Of a stretch of 64,000 nucleotides of DNA, positions 17,902-27,767 are shown one piece after another. This DNA comes from Arthrobacter sp. zg-Y769 (lineage in GTDB: Bacteria; Actinomycetota; Actinomycetes; Actinomycetales; Micrococcaceae), in contig NZ_JAJJOE010000007.1 of assembly GCF_020907405.1 (NCBI RefSeq), positions 183,681 to 247,680 on the forward strand, in the 5' to 3' direction. A program made the position numbers and the translations under genes. The stretch's first letter is position 1. Every line of letters begins with the position of its first letter. The notes beneath the pieces were generated by a model. It did not search any database, was not told the DNA's origin, and saw nothing but the letters and a program-made list of their open reading frames with translations.

Positions 17902-18915
17902 ATGAGTGAGCCACGCCGACTCGAGGTCCTCCGAGCCATTGTTGAGGACTACGTCCATTCGCGCGAGCCCGTAGGATCCAAGGCACTCGTGGAACGTCAC
18001 CACCTGGGTGTTTCCTCGGCCACCATCCGCAACGACATGGCCGCCCTGGAGGAAGAGGGGCTGATCACCGCCCCGCACACTTCCGCCGGCCGTATCCCCA
18101 CCGATAAGGGCTATCGGCTGTTCGTTGACCGCATCTCCGATGTCAAGCCCCTCTCGGCACCCGAACGCCGTGCCATTTCCTCCCTGCTGGAGGAGGCCGA
18201 CGACCTCGATGACGTCATGGACCGCACCGTCCGGCTGCTGTCCCAGCTGACCAACCAGGTGGCGGTGGTGCAGTACCCGCATCTGGGCAACGCCAAAGTC
18301 CGGCACATCGAGTTTGTCCTGCTGGCACCGGCACAGGTGCTGGTGGTCCTCATCTCGACCACGGGACGGGTGGAGCAGCGGGTGATCACCGTTCCGCAGC
18401 CGGTGACCGAGCCGGACCTGATGGACCTGCGCCAGCACTTCCTGTCCATGGTGGCCGGCACACCGCTGAGCAGCATCACCAGCCAGCTGGCCAATGCCCT
18501 TGCCACTGTGCCGGCGGACCGCCGCCGGGTCGGCAATGCCCTGGGCCACTGCCTGGAGCAGCTGGCCGGCATCAACCGCGAGGACCGCATGGTGATGGCA
18601 GGGACAGCCAATCTGGCCCGCTCCACTGTAGACTTCCCGCTGACTATTGGTCCCGTGCTCGAAGCGCTTGAGGAGCAGGTGGTGATGCTGCGCCTGCTGT
18701 CCGAGATGGAACAGGATGCCCGCGGGGTCGCTGTCCGGATCGGACGCGAGAATCCGCACGGCGGCCTGTCCGAAGCGTCGGTGGTGGCCACGGGATATGG
18801 CCCCGATTCCACGGCCAAGGTCGGCATTCTCGGCCCCACCCGAATGGACTATCCCACCACCATGGCAGCCGTGCGCGCCGTAGCCAGGTACCTGTCCCGA
18901 ATACTGAATAACTAG
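17902..18915 (+). CDS. hrcA: Heat-inducible transcription repressor HrcA
   Basis: 337 residues. The N-terminal winged helix ([20 protein letters not shown], then [18 protein letters not shown]) recognises CIRCE, and the GAF-like remainder senses folding through GroEL. An AAGGAGG ribosome site precedes the ATG. A CIRCE element lies in its promoter region, and dnaJ and rsmE follow, forming the usual hrcA-dnaJ2-rsmE group. Confidence 0.97.
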   Translation: MSEPRRLEVLRAIVEDYVHSREPVGSKALVERHHLGVSSATIRNDMAALEEEGLITAPHTSAGRIPTDKGYRLFVDRISDVKPLSAPERRAISSLLEEADDLDDVMDRTVRLLSQLTNQVAVVQYPHLGNAKVRHIEFVLLAPAQVLVVLISTTGRVEQRVITVPQPVTEPDLMDLRQHFLSMVAGTPLSSITSQLANALATVPADRRRVGNALGHCLEQLAGINREDRMVMAGTANLARSTVDFPLTIGPVLEALEEQVVMLRLLSEMEQDARGVAVRIGRENPHGGLSEASVVATGYGPDSTAKVGILGPTRMDYPTTMAAVRAVARYLSRILNN

Positions 18916-19020
18916 CGCGGTCCCCGGCAGTTCGGGACCGGCCCGCCGGGAAACCGGCGGAACCCCAACCTCCGTCTTCAAAGTCTGAAGGCATGCAATA
19001 CAGGAAAGCGATGTGCACGA

Positions 19021-20160
19021 GTGAGCGATCACTACCAGGTCCTTGGTGTCGGACGAGACGCCACCGGTGAAGAAATCAAAAAGGCGTACCGGAAGCTTGC
19101 CCGCAAGCTGCATCCGGACGTCAACAGTGCTCCGGGCGCGTCAGATGAATTCAAAGCGGTATCGCACGCCTACGAAGTCCTTTCCGATCCGGAAAAGCGG
19201 CGGATCTATGACACCACGGGCAATGAGAACGGCAATGACAACGGCTTCGGCGGCGGCGGCTTCGGCGCCCAGGGGTTCGGCTTCCAGGACATCTTCGACA
19301 CCTTCTTCGGCGGTGCCGCTCCGGGCGGCGGACGCGGGCCGGCCTCGCGCAGCCGCCGCGGACAGGATGCACTGATCAGCGTCCGGATCGACCTCAAGGA
19401 CGCCGTCTTCGGCACCAACAAGAAGATCGACGTCGATACTGCGGTTGTCTGCCCCACGTGTGACGGCTCCTGCTGCCAGCCCGGAACCTCCCCGCGCACC
19501 TGCGACATCTGCCACGGCACCGGCCAGGTCCAGCGCGCCGTCCGCTCCATCCTGGGCCAGGTCATGACCTCGGCACCCTGCGGGACCTGCAACGGCTTCG
19601 GCACCGTCATCCCCGATCCGTGCCACGAGTGCTCCGGCGAAGGCCGTGTCCGCAACCGCCGCACCCTGACCATCAAGGTCCCGGCCGGCGTCGCGACCGG
19701 TACCCGGATCCAGCTCGGCGGGCAGGGCGAAGCCGGCCTCGCCGGCGGCCCCGCGGGTGACCTGTACGTGGAGATCCGCGTCAACAACGATCCGACGTTC
19801 CTCCGCGACGGCGATGACCTGCACGCCACGCTCACGGTTCCCATGACTGCCGCAGCGCTCGGCACGACCGTCATGCTGGAGACCTTCGACGGCGAACGCG
19901 AGATCACCGTTAAGCCCGGGACCCAGTCGGGCGAGGTATCCGTCCTCAACGATCTGGGCGTCACGCACCTGCGTGGCCACGGCCGCGGCGACCTGCGGGT
20001 GCACCTGCACGTGGAGACGCCGCAGAAGCTGGACTCCGAGCAGGAGGAACTGCTGCGCCGGCTCGCCAAGCTGCGCGGCGAGGAATACACCGAGGGCCGG
20101 CTCAACAGCTCCGGCACCGGGGTGTTCGCGAAGCTGCGGGACCGGTTGGGCAACCTCTGA
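19021..20160 (+). CDS. dnaJ: Chaperone DnaJ (DnaJ2 type)
   Basis: 379 residues. The J domain carries HPD at residues 31-33. A Gly/Phe-rich linker follows, then the zinc region with [24 protein letters not shown] and CHECSGEG. The first motif ends in Cys instead of Gly, as in other actinobacterial DnaJ2 proteins. It stimulates DnaK ATPase and hands over unfolded clients. The GTG start is 105 bases after hrcA, so co-regulation through CIRCE is expected. dnaK is not in the window. Confidence 0.96.
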   Translation: MSDHYQVLGVGRDATGEEIKKAYRKLARKLHPDVNSAPGASDEFKAVSHAYEVLSDPEKRRIYDTTGNENGNDNGFGGGGFGAQGFGFQDIFDTFFGGAAPGGGRGPASRSRRGQDALISVRIDLKDAVFGTNKKIDVDTAVVCPTCDGSCCQPGTSPRTCDICHGTGQVQRAVRSILGQVMTSAPCGTCNGFGTVIPDPCHECSGEGRVRNRRTLTIKVPAGVATGTRIQLGGQGEAGLAGGPAGDLYVEIRVNNDPTFLRDGDDLHATLTVPMTAAALGTTVMLETFDGEREITVKPGTQSGEVSVLNDLGVTHLRGHGRGDLRVHLHVETPQKLDSEQEELLRRLAKLRGEEYTEGRLNSSGTGVFAKLRDRLGNL

Positions 20161-20161
20161 G

Positions 20162-20926
20162 ATGACCAACCCGATTTTCTTCGGTGACCCGGCGCTGGTG
20201 TCCGCCGCCGGGCCCGGAGACGTTTTCCGCCTCGAGGGGCCGGAAGCCCGGCACGCCGTGTCCGTGAAGCGCCTCGGAATCGGAGAGAGCGTGGACGTGG
20301 TCGACGGCGCCGGGCGCCGGCTCACCGGGACCGTGACGGAAACCGGTGCATCGGTCCTCGAGCTGCGGGTGGAAAACGTGCTGAACGAACCCGCTGCGTC
20401 CGAACGGTTCCTCCTGGTGCAGGCGCTGGCCAAGGGGGACCGGGACGAGCAGGCAGTCGAAGCAGCCACCGAGCTGGGCGTGGACGCCGTGATCCCGTGG
20501 CAGTCGGACCGCAGCATTGTCCGCTGGCGTGCGGAGAAGGCGGCCAAGGGACAGGCGAAATGGCAGGCGCTTACCTCTGCCGCAGCCAAACAGTCCCGGC
20601 GTTCACGCATTCCCGTGGTGGAGCCGGCACTGGACAGCCGAGCCCTGCCGGCCCGGCTGGCGGACCTGAACCTGGTCCTGGTCCTGCACGAGGAGGCCGA
20701 CGTGCCGTTGGCCGAGGCACTGCAAAAGCTCGGTACACGCACGGATGACGCGGCGGCGGACATCGCAGTGGTGGTAGGTCCCGAAGGGGGCATCAGCCCT
20801 GCGGAGCTGGCGGCGCTGCGCGGCGTCGGAGCCGTCGCCGTGCGGCTGGGACCGCATGTGCTGCGCTCCTCGACTGCCGGTCCTTCCGCGCTGGCGGTAC
20901 TGAACCAGCTGCTCGGCCGCTGGTAG
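20162..20926 (+). CDS. rsmE: 16S rRNA m3U1498 methyltransferase
   Basis: 254 residues from the ATG one base after the dnaJ stop. RsmE is a SPOUT-class enzyme. The knot region appears in IAVVVGPEGGISPAEL and LGPHVLRSSTAGPSALAVL near the C-terminus, where SAM binds. The N-terminal PUA-like domain includes EARHAVSVKRL. It forms the usual tail of the hrcA-dnaJ group. Confidence 0.95.
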   Translation: MTNPIFFGDPALVSAAGPGDVFRLEGPEARHAVSVKRLGIGESVDVVDGAGRRLTGTVTETGASVLELRVENVLNEPAASERFLLVQALAKGDRDEQAVEAATELGVDAVIPWQSDRSIVRWRAEKAAKGQAKWQALTSAAAKQSRRSRIPVVEPALDSRALPARLADLNLVLVLHEEADVPLAEALQKLGTRTDDAAADIAVVVGPEGGISPAELAALRGVGAVAVRLGPHVLRSSTAGPSALAVLNQLLGRW

Positions 20927-20939
20927 GAGCCGCGCGGGG

Positions 20940-21911
20940 CTAGTGTTCGGAAGGCTCCGATGAAGCGGCGACGGTGATGCGCTTGGAGTCCCCGGCGGTT
21001 TCCTGCCCGCTGTAATAGACCCGGAGGCTGTACTCGCCAGGGGCGAGGGAAGCGGTGAAATTGAACTCGCCGGTTTTGCCGGGCGCCTCATCCAGCTCAA
21101 CACGGCCGGACGCCGCAGCACCGGTGGACGGCCTGCCGTCCACTATGGGTTCAGCCCGCCAGTGCAGTCCCGCGGGCTTGGCCACCGCCGTGCCGCTGAC
21201 CGTCACATCGGTACCCCGGAGCTGGGCTTCCTGCGGATCAATGATCCAGATCTTCGCCACCAGCGCGGGATCGCGGCTCAGCGGTCCCTCAAGGGGAACA
21301 TGGCCGAACGCACGGTAGCCCTCCTTGCCGTCCACCAGGATTGCCACGCTGCTTTCCTGCCCCACGGCAGTCAAACCTGCGTTGGCGGCGGCGGCCGTGG
21401 CGGTGTACACCAGCTGCTGGACGGCCCGGTGGGCCATGCCCGAGTCGAGGGACCCCTTGAATGCGTCCGAGGAGATGTCCACGGTAATAACGTTCTTGCT
21501 GGAAATCGACGCGGTGACACTGTCCGCCGCGTGCCAGGGCGTGAAGTAATCCTGGTCCAGCGGCTTATCGGCGGTCATGGCCTGAACCGCCTCGCCGATG
21601 GGATCACCGGTGTTGTCCGAGGAAAGGAACTCACGGTAAAGACTGACCGTCGAGTCCGTCAGCCCCAGCCAGTACACCGGCATGAGGGTTCCGGCGGAAC
21701 TGGCTTCCGCCGGTGGAGAGATAGTCATGGGCGCTGCACCGGAGGCCTCGCCGCCGTCGGCGGATGAGGGCATTGAGATGGTGGGATTCTCGGCAAGGAC
21801 ACCGCATCCGCCCAGTCCCAGCGCGGCCGCGGCCACCAGCGGACCGGCGAGGAAGCGCCTGCGGCGGACCCCGCGGGGAAGGGACGTTCCGGAAGTGGTT
21901 CCAACGTCCAT
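20940..21911 (-). CDS. GerMN-domain lipoprotein
   Basis: 323 residues. A Tat-like RRRFL (17-21) leads into a hydrophobic stretch and lipobox LGGC with Cys36, so the protein is probably exported folded and lipid-anchored. Residues ~70-200 fit the GerMN domain (VYWLGLTDSTVSLYRE, then MAHRAVQQLVYT). The C-terminal ~100 residues resemble the Ig-like Gmad2 domain (ATVTVSG-like VTVSGTA, ending in EYSLRVYYSG). Spore germination is not implied in this non-sporulating group. AAGGAGG precedes the ATG. It converges on rsmE with 13 bases between. Confidence 0.82.
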   Translation of the reverse strand: MDVGTTSGTSLPRGVRRRRFLAGPLVAAAALGLGGCGVLAENPTISMPSSADGGEASGAAPMTISPPAEASSAGTLMPVYWLGLTDSTVSLYREFLSSDNTGDPIGEAVQAMTADKPLDQDYFTPWHAADSVTASISSKNVITVDISSDAFKGSLDSGMAHRAVQQLVYTATAAAANAGLTAVGQESSVAILVDGKEGYRAFGHVPLEGPLSRDPALVAKIWIIDPQEAQLRGTDVTVSGTAVAKPAGLHWRAEPIVDGRPSTGAAASGRVELDEAPGKTGEFNFTASLAPGEYSLRVYYSGQETAGDSKRITVAASSEPSEH

Positions 21912-22316
21912 CTATCCTCCTTGGGGCCGAACGCGAAAAGGTACGTCTTCAACCTTTGCACACGCGCAGGGGCGCACCCGTGCTCTGAACGGGCCCGCGT
22001 CCGGACTGAAACACGATTGAGACATCACCGTTGCGGGGCTGAGATAAATCCGATGCGGCTCCGTGCGGTGAGGAGTGCATCAAGTAAGATTTAGGTAGCG
22101 GGCGGGTGCGCCGTCTCCAGGCAAGCGCTCCAGGCAGGCGGCCAGTGAAATGTCGGGCAGGGAAATGCCGGACAGGGAAATAATCGTCTGTCCCGGGACG
22201 TTGGCGCTAGTGGCCGGATACGCCTGCCAAGGGCAGGCTTCAGCACCGGACTTGTTCACTGAACTTTAAAACCAGACTCTATAAGGGGCGATGAAAGGCC
22301 TGAAAAGGCCGTCTAT
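21912..22316. other. 405-base gap between the GerMN lipoprotein and phoH
   Basis: No gene is supported apart from a nine-codon frame at the end. The gap holds the divergent promoters, two short direct repeats around 22153-22185 (GGGCAGGGAAAT and GGACAGGGAAAT), and a 7-bp hairpin GCCTGCC-AAG-GGCAGGC at 22222-22238. The length suggests a long phoH leader; no known riboswitch is recognised. Confidence 0.5.
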
Positions 22317-22320
22317 ATGA
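22291..22320 (+). CDS. Short upstream frame coupled to phoH (MKGLKRPSI)
   Basis: Nine codons with AAGGGG two to three bases before the ATG, ending in TGA that overlaps the phoH ATG. This geometry would let ribosomes re-initiate on phoH. It may be chance, but the exact overlap and the purine-rich site make it worth noting. Confidence 0.4.
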   Translation: MKGLKRPSI

Positions 22321-23399
22321 CCGAATCTTCAATGGAAATCGGCACCATACGGCTGGATAACCAGACCATAGTCTTTGACTCCACGGAACACATGGTCCAG
22401 TCGCTGGGTGCCAATGACGAGGCGCTCAGGATCATTGAGACGGCAAATCCCGAGGTAAGCCTGATGGTGCGGGGGAACGAGCTGTCCGTTTCCGGCCCTG
22501 CCGCCGAGGTGGAGCAGACCGTACGCCTGGTCAACGAAGTCCGGGTCCTGGCCCGCAACCAGACGCGGGTGACACCGCAGGTCCTCGAGCAGCTGATCAG
22601 CATGCTCAAGGACCAGAGCACCCACCGCCCGGCCGATGTCCTGACGCAGAACATCCTGTCCACGCGCGGGAAGACCATTCGGCCCAAGACCCTGAACCAG
22701 AAGAACTACGTGGATGCGATCGACCGCAACACAGTCGTTTTCGGCATTGGTCCCGCAGGAACCGGCAAGACCTACCTGGCCATGGCCAAGGCCGTGCAGG
22801 CCCTGCAGCAAAAAGAGGTCAACCGGATCATCCTCACCCGGCCGGCAGTGGAAGCAGGGGAGCGGCTTGGGTTCCTCCCGGGCACGCTGAGCGACAAGAT
22901 CGACCCGTATCTGCGTCCGCTCTACGACGCCCTGCACGACATGATGGACCCCGAATCGATTCCCCGGCTGATGGCTGCGGGCACCATCGAGGTGGCGCCG
23001 CTGGCCTACATGCGCGGCCGGACGCTCAACGATGCCTTCATCATCCTCGATGAAGCCCAGAACACCACGCCTGAGCAGATGAAGATGTTCCTGACCCGCC
23101 TCGGCTTCGGTTCGAAGATGGTTGTCACCGGCGATGTCACCCAGGTGGACCTCCCCGGCGGCACCGCGTCCGGCCTGCGGATTGTCCACGACATCCTGGG
23201 CGATATCGACGACGTCGCGTTCTCGGAACTGCAGGCCGCGGACGTTGTCCGGCACCGGCTTGTCAGCAATATCGTTACCGCGTACAGCGAGTGGGACGAG
23301 GCCCGGCGGCGCAGCGGAGCCGACGGCGGCCGGAATGACGGCAGCCGGGCCAACGGCCACGGCCGGTCCAACGGCCAGACACGGGAGGCCCGCTCATGA
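22317..23399 (+). CDS. phoH: PhoH family ATPase
   Basis: 360 residues. An N-terminal KH-like region is followed by the PhoH ATPase with Walker A GPAGTGKT (145-152) and Walker B FIILDEAQ (241-248). The C-terminal ~25 residues are Gly/Asn/Arg-rich. PhoH proteins are RNA-related ATPases; the neighbouring YbeY and Era point to rRNA processing. The ybeY ATG overlaps its stop. AAAAGG lies about nine bases before the start, and a coupled short frame precedes it. Confidence 0.95.
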   Translation: MTESSMEIGTIRLDNQTIVFDSTEHMVQSLGANDEALRIIETANPEVSLMVRGNELSVSGPAAEVEQTVRLVNEVRVLARNQTRVTPQVLEQLISMLKDQSTHRPADVLTQNILSTRGKTIRPKTLNQKNYVDAIDRNTVVFGIGPAGTGKTYLAMAKAVQALQQKEVNRIILTRPAVEAGERLGFLPGTLSDKIDPYLRPLYDALHDMMDPESIPRLMAAGTIEVAPLAYMRGRTLNDAFIILDEAQNTTPEQMKMFLTRLGFGSKMVVTGDVTQVDLPGGTASGLRIVHDILGDIDDVAFSELQAADVVRHRLVSNIVTAYSEWDEARRRSGADGGRNDGSRANGHGRSNGQTREARS

Positions 23400-23872
23400 G
23401 CATCGAAGTCAACAACGAATCCAGCGCCCCCGACGTCGACGAAGAGGAACTGGCCCGGCTGGGCCGGTACCTGCTGGACAGTCTGTACGTACACCCGGAA
23501 GCGGACCTGTCCATCATCCTGGTCGATGAGGACGCAATCGAGAAGCTGCACATCGAGTGGATGGACCTGCCCGGTCCCACGGACGTGCTGTCCTTCCCGA
23601 TGGACGAGCTCCGTCCCGGCACGGCCGGACGCATAACGCCCGCCGGAGTCCTGGGCGACATTGTGCTCTGTCCGCAGGTCGCGGCACGGCAGGCCCGGGA
23701 CGCAGGGCACGGAACGAACGAAGAGCTCCTGCTCCTGACCACCCACGGCGTCCTGCACCTGCTCGGCTACGATCACGCCGAGCCGGAAGAGGAGAAGGAG
23801 ATGTTCGGTCTCCAGCGCCGCCTCCTGTCCGCTTATCTGGGTAAACAGGCCCCCAAGGAGACCCGAAGTTGA
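23396..23872 (+). CDS. ybeY: Endoribonuclease YbeY
   Basis: 158 residues. The metal motif is intact: HGVLHLLGYDH with His117, His121 and His127. YbeY acts in 16S rRNA 3' maturation and ribosome quality control. The start overlaps the phoH stop (ATGA) and its stop overlaps the next gene's TTG start, so translation is coupled across three genes. Confidence 0.97.
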   Translation: MSIEVNNESSAPDVDEEELARLGRYLLDSLYVHPEADLSIILVDEDAIEKLHIEWMDLPGPTDVLSFPMDELRPGTAGRITPAGVLGDIVLCPQVAARQARDAGHGTNEELLLLTTHGVLHLLGYDHAEPEEEKEMFGLQRRLLSAYLGKQAPKETRS

Positions 23873-25203
23873 GTATTGGCGTCCTCATCGTCATGGCCAT
23901 GGCTTTCATGGTCCTGGCGGGCCTGCTCACCGCCGCGGAGTCAGCGTACGGCTACCTGCCCCGGCAGGACGCCGAAGCGCTGCTCCACGGCAAGGCAGGA
24001 GCGCCGCTGCGCCGGATCCTGGCGCACCCGGTGGCGCACATGCACGCGCTGCGCTTCTGGCGGGTGTGGTTCGAAATGGCCATGGCGGTGTCCGTGGCAA
24101 CACTGTTCCAGCTGCTGCTGGACAACATCTGGCTGGCCGGCCTGCTCGCCACCGTGACCATGGCCGCCGTCGGCTTTGTCCTCGTCGGCGTCTCTCCGCG
24201 GCAGATCGGCCGCAAGCACGTAACGGCAGTCGTTGTGCTCACGGCCGGGCTGGTCCGCGTCCTGCGGACCGTCCTGGGACCGATCCCGGGCTGGCTCGTC
24301 CGCCTCGGCAGCGCCGTCGCCCCCGGCACCCAGGGACCCGACGCCGCGTTCTTTACGGAAGAGGAATTCCGTGAACTGCTGGACCGCGCGTCCGACGCCG
24401 ACATGATTGAGGACACCGAGGCGGAACTGATCCACTCGGTCTTTGAACTCGGCGACACCAAGGTCCGGTCCGTCATGGTCCCGCGCACGGACATGGTGTG
24501 CATCGAAGCCGGCAGCACGCTGCGCCAGGCCATGTCGCTGTTCCTCCGCTCGGGCTATTCCCGCGTCCCGGTGATCGAGGACAGCGCCGACCACCTGGTG
24601 GGGATCCTCTACCTGAAGGACGTCGCCGCGCAGATGCACAGCGACCCGGAACGCGCGTCCGTGCAGAAGGTCGAGGATTACGCCCGCGGCGTCCGCTACG
24701 TCCCCGAATCCAAGGCGGTGAGCGAGCTCCTGCAGGAACTGCAGCGCGAGTCCACCCATGTCGCGATTGTCATCGACGAATACGGCGGAACCGCCGGACT
24801 GGTTACGCTGGAGGACCTGATCGAAGAGATCGTCGGGGAGATCGTCGATGAATACGATTCGGAACGTCCCGAAATCGAAGGCCTGGGGGACGGCCGTTAC
24901 CGGGTCAGTTCCAAGACCGGCATCGACGACCTCGGTGAGCTGTTCGACGTCGAACTGGAGGATGATGAAGTGGACACGGTGGGCGGCCTCCTGGCCAAGG
25001 TCCTGGGCCGCGTCCCGATTGTCGGCAGCGAGGTAGTGGTTGAAGGCATCGCCCTGCACGCCGAACGGCTCGAGGGCCGGCGCAACCGTGTCTCGCACGT
25101 CCTGGCGTGGAACACCTCGCCGCAGAATGAAGAAATCAGCGATGAGGGCAGAAACCCTGCCCATCGCACCCGCTCTACAGAATTGGTACCCCGTAATGAC
25201 TGA
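23869..25203 (+). CDS. CNNM/CorC-family transporter (hemolysin-related)
   Basis: 444 residues. The N-terminal DUF21 membrane domain has about four hydrophobic segments. Paired CBS domains follow (VRSVMVPRTDMVCIEAG to ~VEDYARGVRYVPESK), then a CorC_HlyC domain with GGTAGLVTLEDLIEEIVGEI. Such proteins export Mg2+ or Co2+ or regulate this; 'hemolysin' is a historical name. The start is TTG overlapping the ybeY stop. The C-terminal tail overlaps the first bases of era. Confidence 0.88.
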   Translation: MSIGVLIVMAMAFMVLAGLLTAAESAYGYLPRQDAEALLHGKAGAPLRRILAHPVAHMHALRFWRVWFEMAMAVSVATLFQLLLDNIWLAGLLATVTMAAVGFVLVGVSPRQIGRKHVTAVVVLTAGLVRVLRTVLGPIPGWLVRLGSAVAPGTQGPDAAFFTEEEFRELLDRASDADMIEDTEAELIHSVFELGDTKVRSVMVPRTDMVCIEAGSTLRQAMSLFLRSGYSRVPVIEDSADHLVGILYLKDVAAQMHSDPERASVQKVEDYARGVRYVPESKAVSELLQELQRESTHVAIVIDEYGGTAGLVTLEDLIEEIVGEIVDEYDSERPEIEGLGDGRYRVSSKTGIDDLGELFDVELEDDEVDTVGGLLAKVLGRVPIVGSEVVVEGIALHAERLEGRRNRVSHVLAWNTSPQNEEISDEGRNPAHRTRSTELVPRND

Positions 25204-26125
25204 ACCGCAGTTCCGCGCAGGATTCGTTTCCCTGGTGGGCCGGCCCAACGCCGGAAAATCCACCCTGACCAATGCGCTGGTCGGTTCCAAGGTGGCCATC
25301 ACTTCCGCCAAGCCGCAGACCACCCGGCACACTATCCGCGGCATCGTCCACCGCGAGGACTCACAGCTGATCCTCGTGGACACCCCGGGCCTGCACCGTC
25401 CGCGGACCCTGCTGGGCAAGCGGCTGAACGAGCTGGTGGCCGACACCCTGGCCGAGGTTGACGCCGTTGGTTTCTGCCTGCCCGCCAATGAGGCCGTGGG
25501 TCCCGGCGACCGCTACATCGCTGCGCAGCTCGCGGCCCTGAAGCGGACACCCGTGATTGCCCTGGTCACGAAGACGGACCTGGTGGACCGCGCCGCCCTG
25601 GCCAAGCAGCTGATGTCCGTCACCGCACTGGGCAATGAAGTGCTGGGGGAGGCAGGCTGGGCGGACGTCGTGCCCGTGTCGGCAGCCGACGGATTCCAGG
25701 TGGACACCGTGGCAGAGGTCCTGGCCGGGCACATGCCTGCGTCCCCGCCCCTGTACCCCGACGGCGAACTGACCGATGAGCCCGAAGCCGTGATGGTTGC
25801 CGAGCTGGTCCGCGAAGCGGCCCTTGAGGGCGTCCGCGACGAGCTGCCGCACTCCCTGGCAGTGGTGGTGGATGAGATCGTGCCCCGTGAGGGACGCAGC
25901 GAAGATAATCAGCTGCTGGATGTCCGCGTCAACCTGTATGTGGAGCGCTCCTCGCAGAAGGCCATCATCATCGGCCGCGGCGGGTCCCGGCTGCGCGACG
26001 TCGGAACCACGGCGCGGCACGGCATCGAGGCACTGCTGGGCACCAAGGTGTACCTTGACCTGCACGTAAAAATCGCCAAGGACTGGCAGCGGGATCCCAA
26101 GCAGCTGGTGAAACTCGGCTTCTAG
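25196..26125 (+). CDS. era: GTPase Era
   Basis: 309 residues from the ATG at 25196, eight bases inside the preceding gene. G1 GRPNAGKS is at 15-22, then DTPGL and TKTD. The C-terminal KH domain has VNLYVERSSQKAIIIGRGG. Era binds the 3' end of 16S rRNA during small-subunit assembly, and with PhoH and YbeY it forms a ribosome-maturation operon. Confidence 0.97.
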   Translation: MTEPQFRAGFVSLVGRPNAGKSTLTNALVGSKVAITSAKPQTTRHTIRGIVHREDSQLILVDTPGLHRPRTLLGKRLNELVADTLAEVDAVGFCLPANEAVGPGDRYIAAQLAALKRTPVIALVTKTDLVDRAALAKQLMSVTALGNEVLGEAGWADVVPVSAADGFQVDTVAEVLAGHMPASPPLYPDGELTDEPEAVMVAELVREAALEGVRDELPHSLAVVVDEIVPREGRSEDNQLLDVRVNLYVERSSQKAIIIGRGGSRLRDVGTTARHGIEALLGTKVYLDLHVKIAKDWQRDPKQLVKLGF

Positions 26126-26215
26126 CCCGGGGCGGCCGGCTCCCGTATCCACAGGAGCTGGCCGTACACTGTGAAACATTCGTTTGAGCATATTGATTCA
26201 TGAAGGGGACCGGCT

Positions 26216-27739
26216 ATGTCATCTCGCCGTGCCGCAACGGGCGGCGGCCCCTTGGGAAAACCTACTGACGGCCCGGGTTCAGCAGAACCCGGCGGCAGGC
26301 ATCTCTCCAGCGGAGCCTCCTCCGGCCACCCGCTGCTGAAGGGCATTGCCGCCGTCCTCGCCCTGGTGCTGGTGGGCGGGGTGGTCTTCGGCGCCGTTCA
26401 ACTGCTTCGGCTTAGGGGCAACTTCGATACCCAGCCCCTGAACCTGGGTGCCGGCGACACACCGGCGGAGCAGGCGGATGCCAACTCGGACCCCATGCAG
26501 ATCCTGGTACTCGGTACCGACCAGCGTGACGGACAGAATTCGAACAACTCCGATGTGATGATGCTGGTGAACCTCACGGCGGACCGTTCAAACGTCACCG
26601 TGGTCAGTTTCCCCCGCGACCTCTTGGTCCCGCTGCCCGAATGTGAGGACCCCTCGTCCGGAACGGTCTATGACGCAATGGACCTGGGCCAGCTGAACGG
26701 CGCCCTGGGCAACGGCGGACCCGGCTGCACTGTCGCCGCCATCAACGACGTCACCGGCCTGTCGATCGATCACTTCATGATGGCCGACTTCGATGCGGTG
26801 AAGGAACTGTCCAACACCCTCGGCGGAGTGGAAGTCTGCGTCAACCAGCCCGTAAAGGATCCGCTCTCCGGCCTCGACCTGCCGGCGGGCGTCAGCAGCG
26901 TCAAGGGCGAGCAGGCCCTCGCCTTCCTGCGGACCCGCCACGGGTTCGGCAACGGCGGCGACGAAGGCCGCATCCGCGCCCAGCAAAGCTTCCTGGCCTC
27001 CATGGTCCGCAAGGTCAAGGAAGAGGGAACGCTGAACAACCTCCCCAAGCTCTATTCGATCGCGGAGACCGTGACGAAGAACCTCACGGTGGACGACGAG
27101 CTCGCGAATATTCCCGACCTGGTCGCGCTGGCGACCCGCCTGAAGGATGTGGACCTGGGCAACGTTGCGTTCGTAACGGCTCCCGTAATGCCGTACGAAT
27201 ACGACCCCAACCGGCTGGTGCTCGACGAAGCGAAGGCGCAGCCCCTCTTTGACGCACTGGTGGCGGACCAGGGCATCACCGCCGAGGAGACCCCGTCCCC
27301 GGAAGCCACCGAGACAGCGGACGCGGGCGCCACGGCTACCGCTGAGGCAACGGAACCTGCCGCACCCGCCGTCGACCCCGCTGCCGTTCCGGTGACGCTG
27401 GTCAATGCTTCCGGAACCGCCGGCCGCGATGCCGAGGTCCTCGAGTATCTCGCGTCCAAGGGATTCAGCCAGGGCGTCGCCGGCGGCACCGCCCCCGCCG
27501 AAAGCCCTGCCACGCAGATCTTCTACGGCTACGGATATGAAGAAATGGCCCTGGAAGTGGCCCGGACGCTGAACATCCCCAGCGTGCAGGTGGTACTGAG
27601 TGCCGCCTACACCGGTGTTTCCGTAGAGATCGGTGCCGATTTCGCCAGCGGCTCCACCATGGGCGACCTGGGGGATCTGGGGGACCTGGACGGGCAGACC
27701 GCAGCCCAGGTTACGTGCCAGTCGGCGTTTGGGAACTAG
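26216..27739 (+). CDS. LytR-CpsA-Psr (LCP) family cell-wall ligase with LytR_C domain
   Basis: 507 residues. After a polar start and one membrane helix (~41-63) comes the extracellular LCP domain: LVLGTDQRDGQNSNNSDVMM, VSFPRDLLV and FLRTRHGFGNGGDEGRIRAQQ contain the conserved Asp and Arg residues that hold the polyprenyl diphosphate. LCP enzymes attach wall glycopolymers to peptidoglycan. A Thr/Ala/Glu linker leads to a C-terminal LytR_C domain (VTLVNASGTAGRDAEV). GAAGGGG precedes the ATG. The glycan is unknown; uppS downstream makes the lipid carrier family. Confidence 0.93.
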   Translation: MSSRRAATGGGPLGKPTDGPGSAEPGGRHLSSGASSGHPLLKGIAAVLALVLVGGVVFGAVQLLRLRGNFDTQPLNLGAGDTPAEQADANSDPMQILVLGTDQRDGQNSNNSDVMMLVNLTADRSNVTVVSFPRDLLVPLPECEDPSSGTVYDAMDLGQLNGALGNGGPGCTVAAINDVTGLSIDHFMMADFDAVKELSNTLGGVEVCVNQPVKDPLSGLDLPAGVSSVKGEQALAFLRTRHGFGNGGDEGRIRAQQSFLASMVRKVKEEGTLNNLPKLYSIAETVTKNLTVDDELANIPDLVALATRLKDVDLGNVAFVTAPVMPYEYDPNRLVLDEAKAQPLFDALVADQGITAEETPSPEATETADAGATATAEATEPAAPAVDPAAVPVTLVNASGTAGRDAEVLEYLASKGFSQGVAGGTAPAESPATQIFYGYGYEEMALEVARTLNIPSVQVVLSAAYTGVSVEIGADFASGSTMGDLGDLGDLDGQTAAQVTCQSAFGN

Positions 27740-27767
27740 CCCTTCGGCTAGCCGTTGGGCTGCGTGT

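Noticed and set aside
20940..21911. Spore germination function suggested by the GerMN domain
   Set aside because: GerMN lipoproteins are common in non-sporulating actinobacteria and no other sporulation gene is present.
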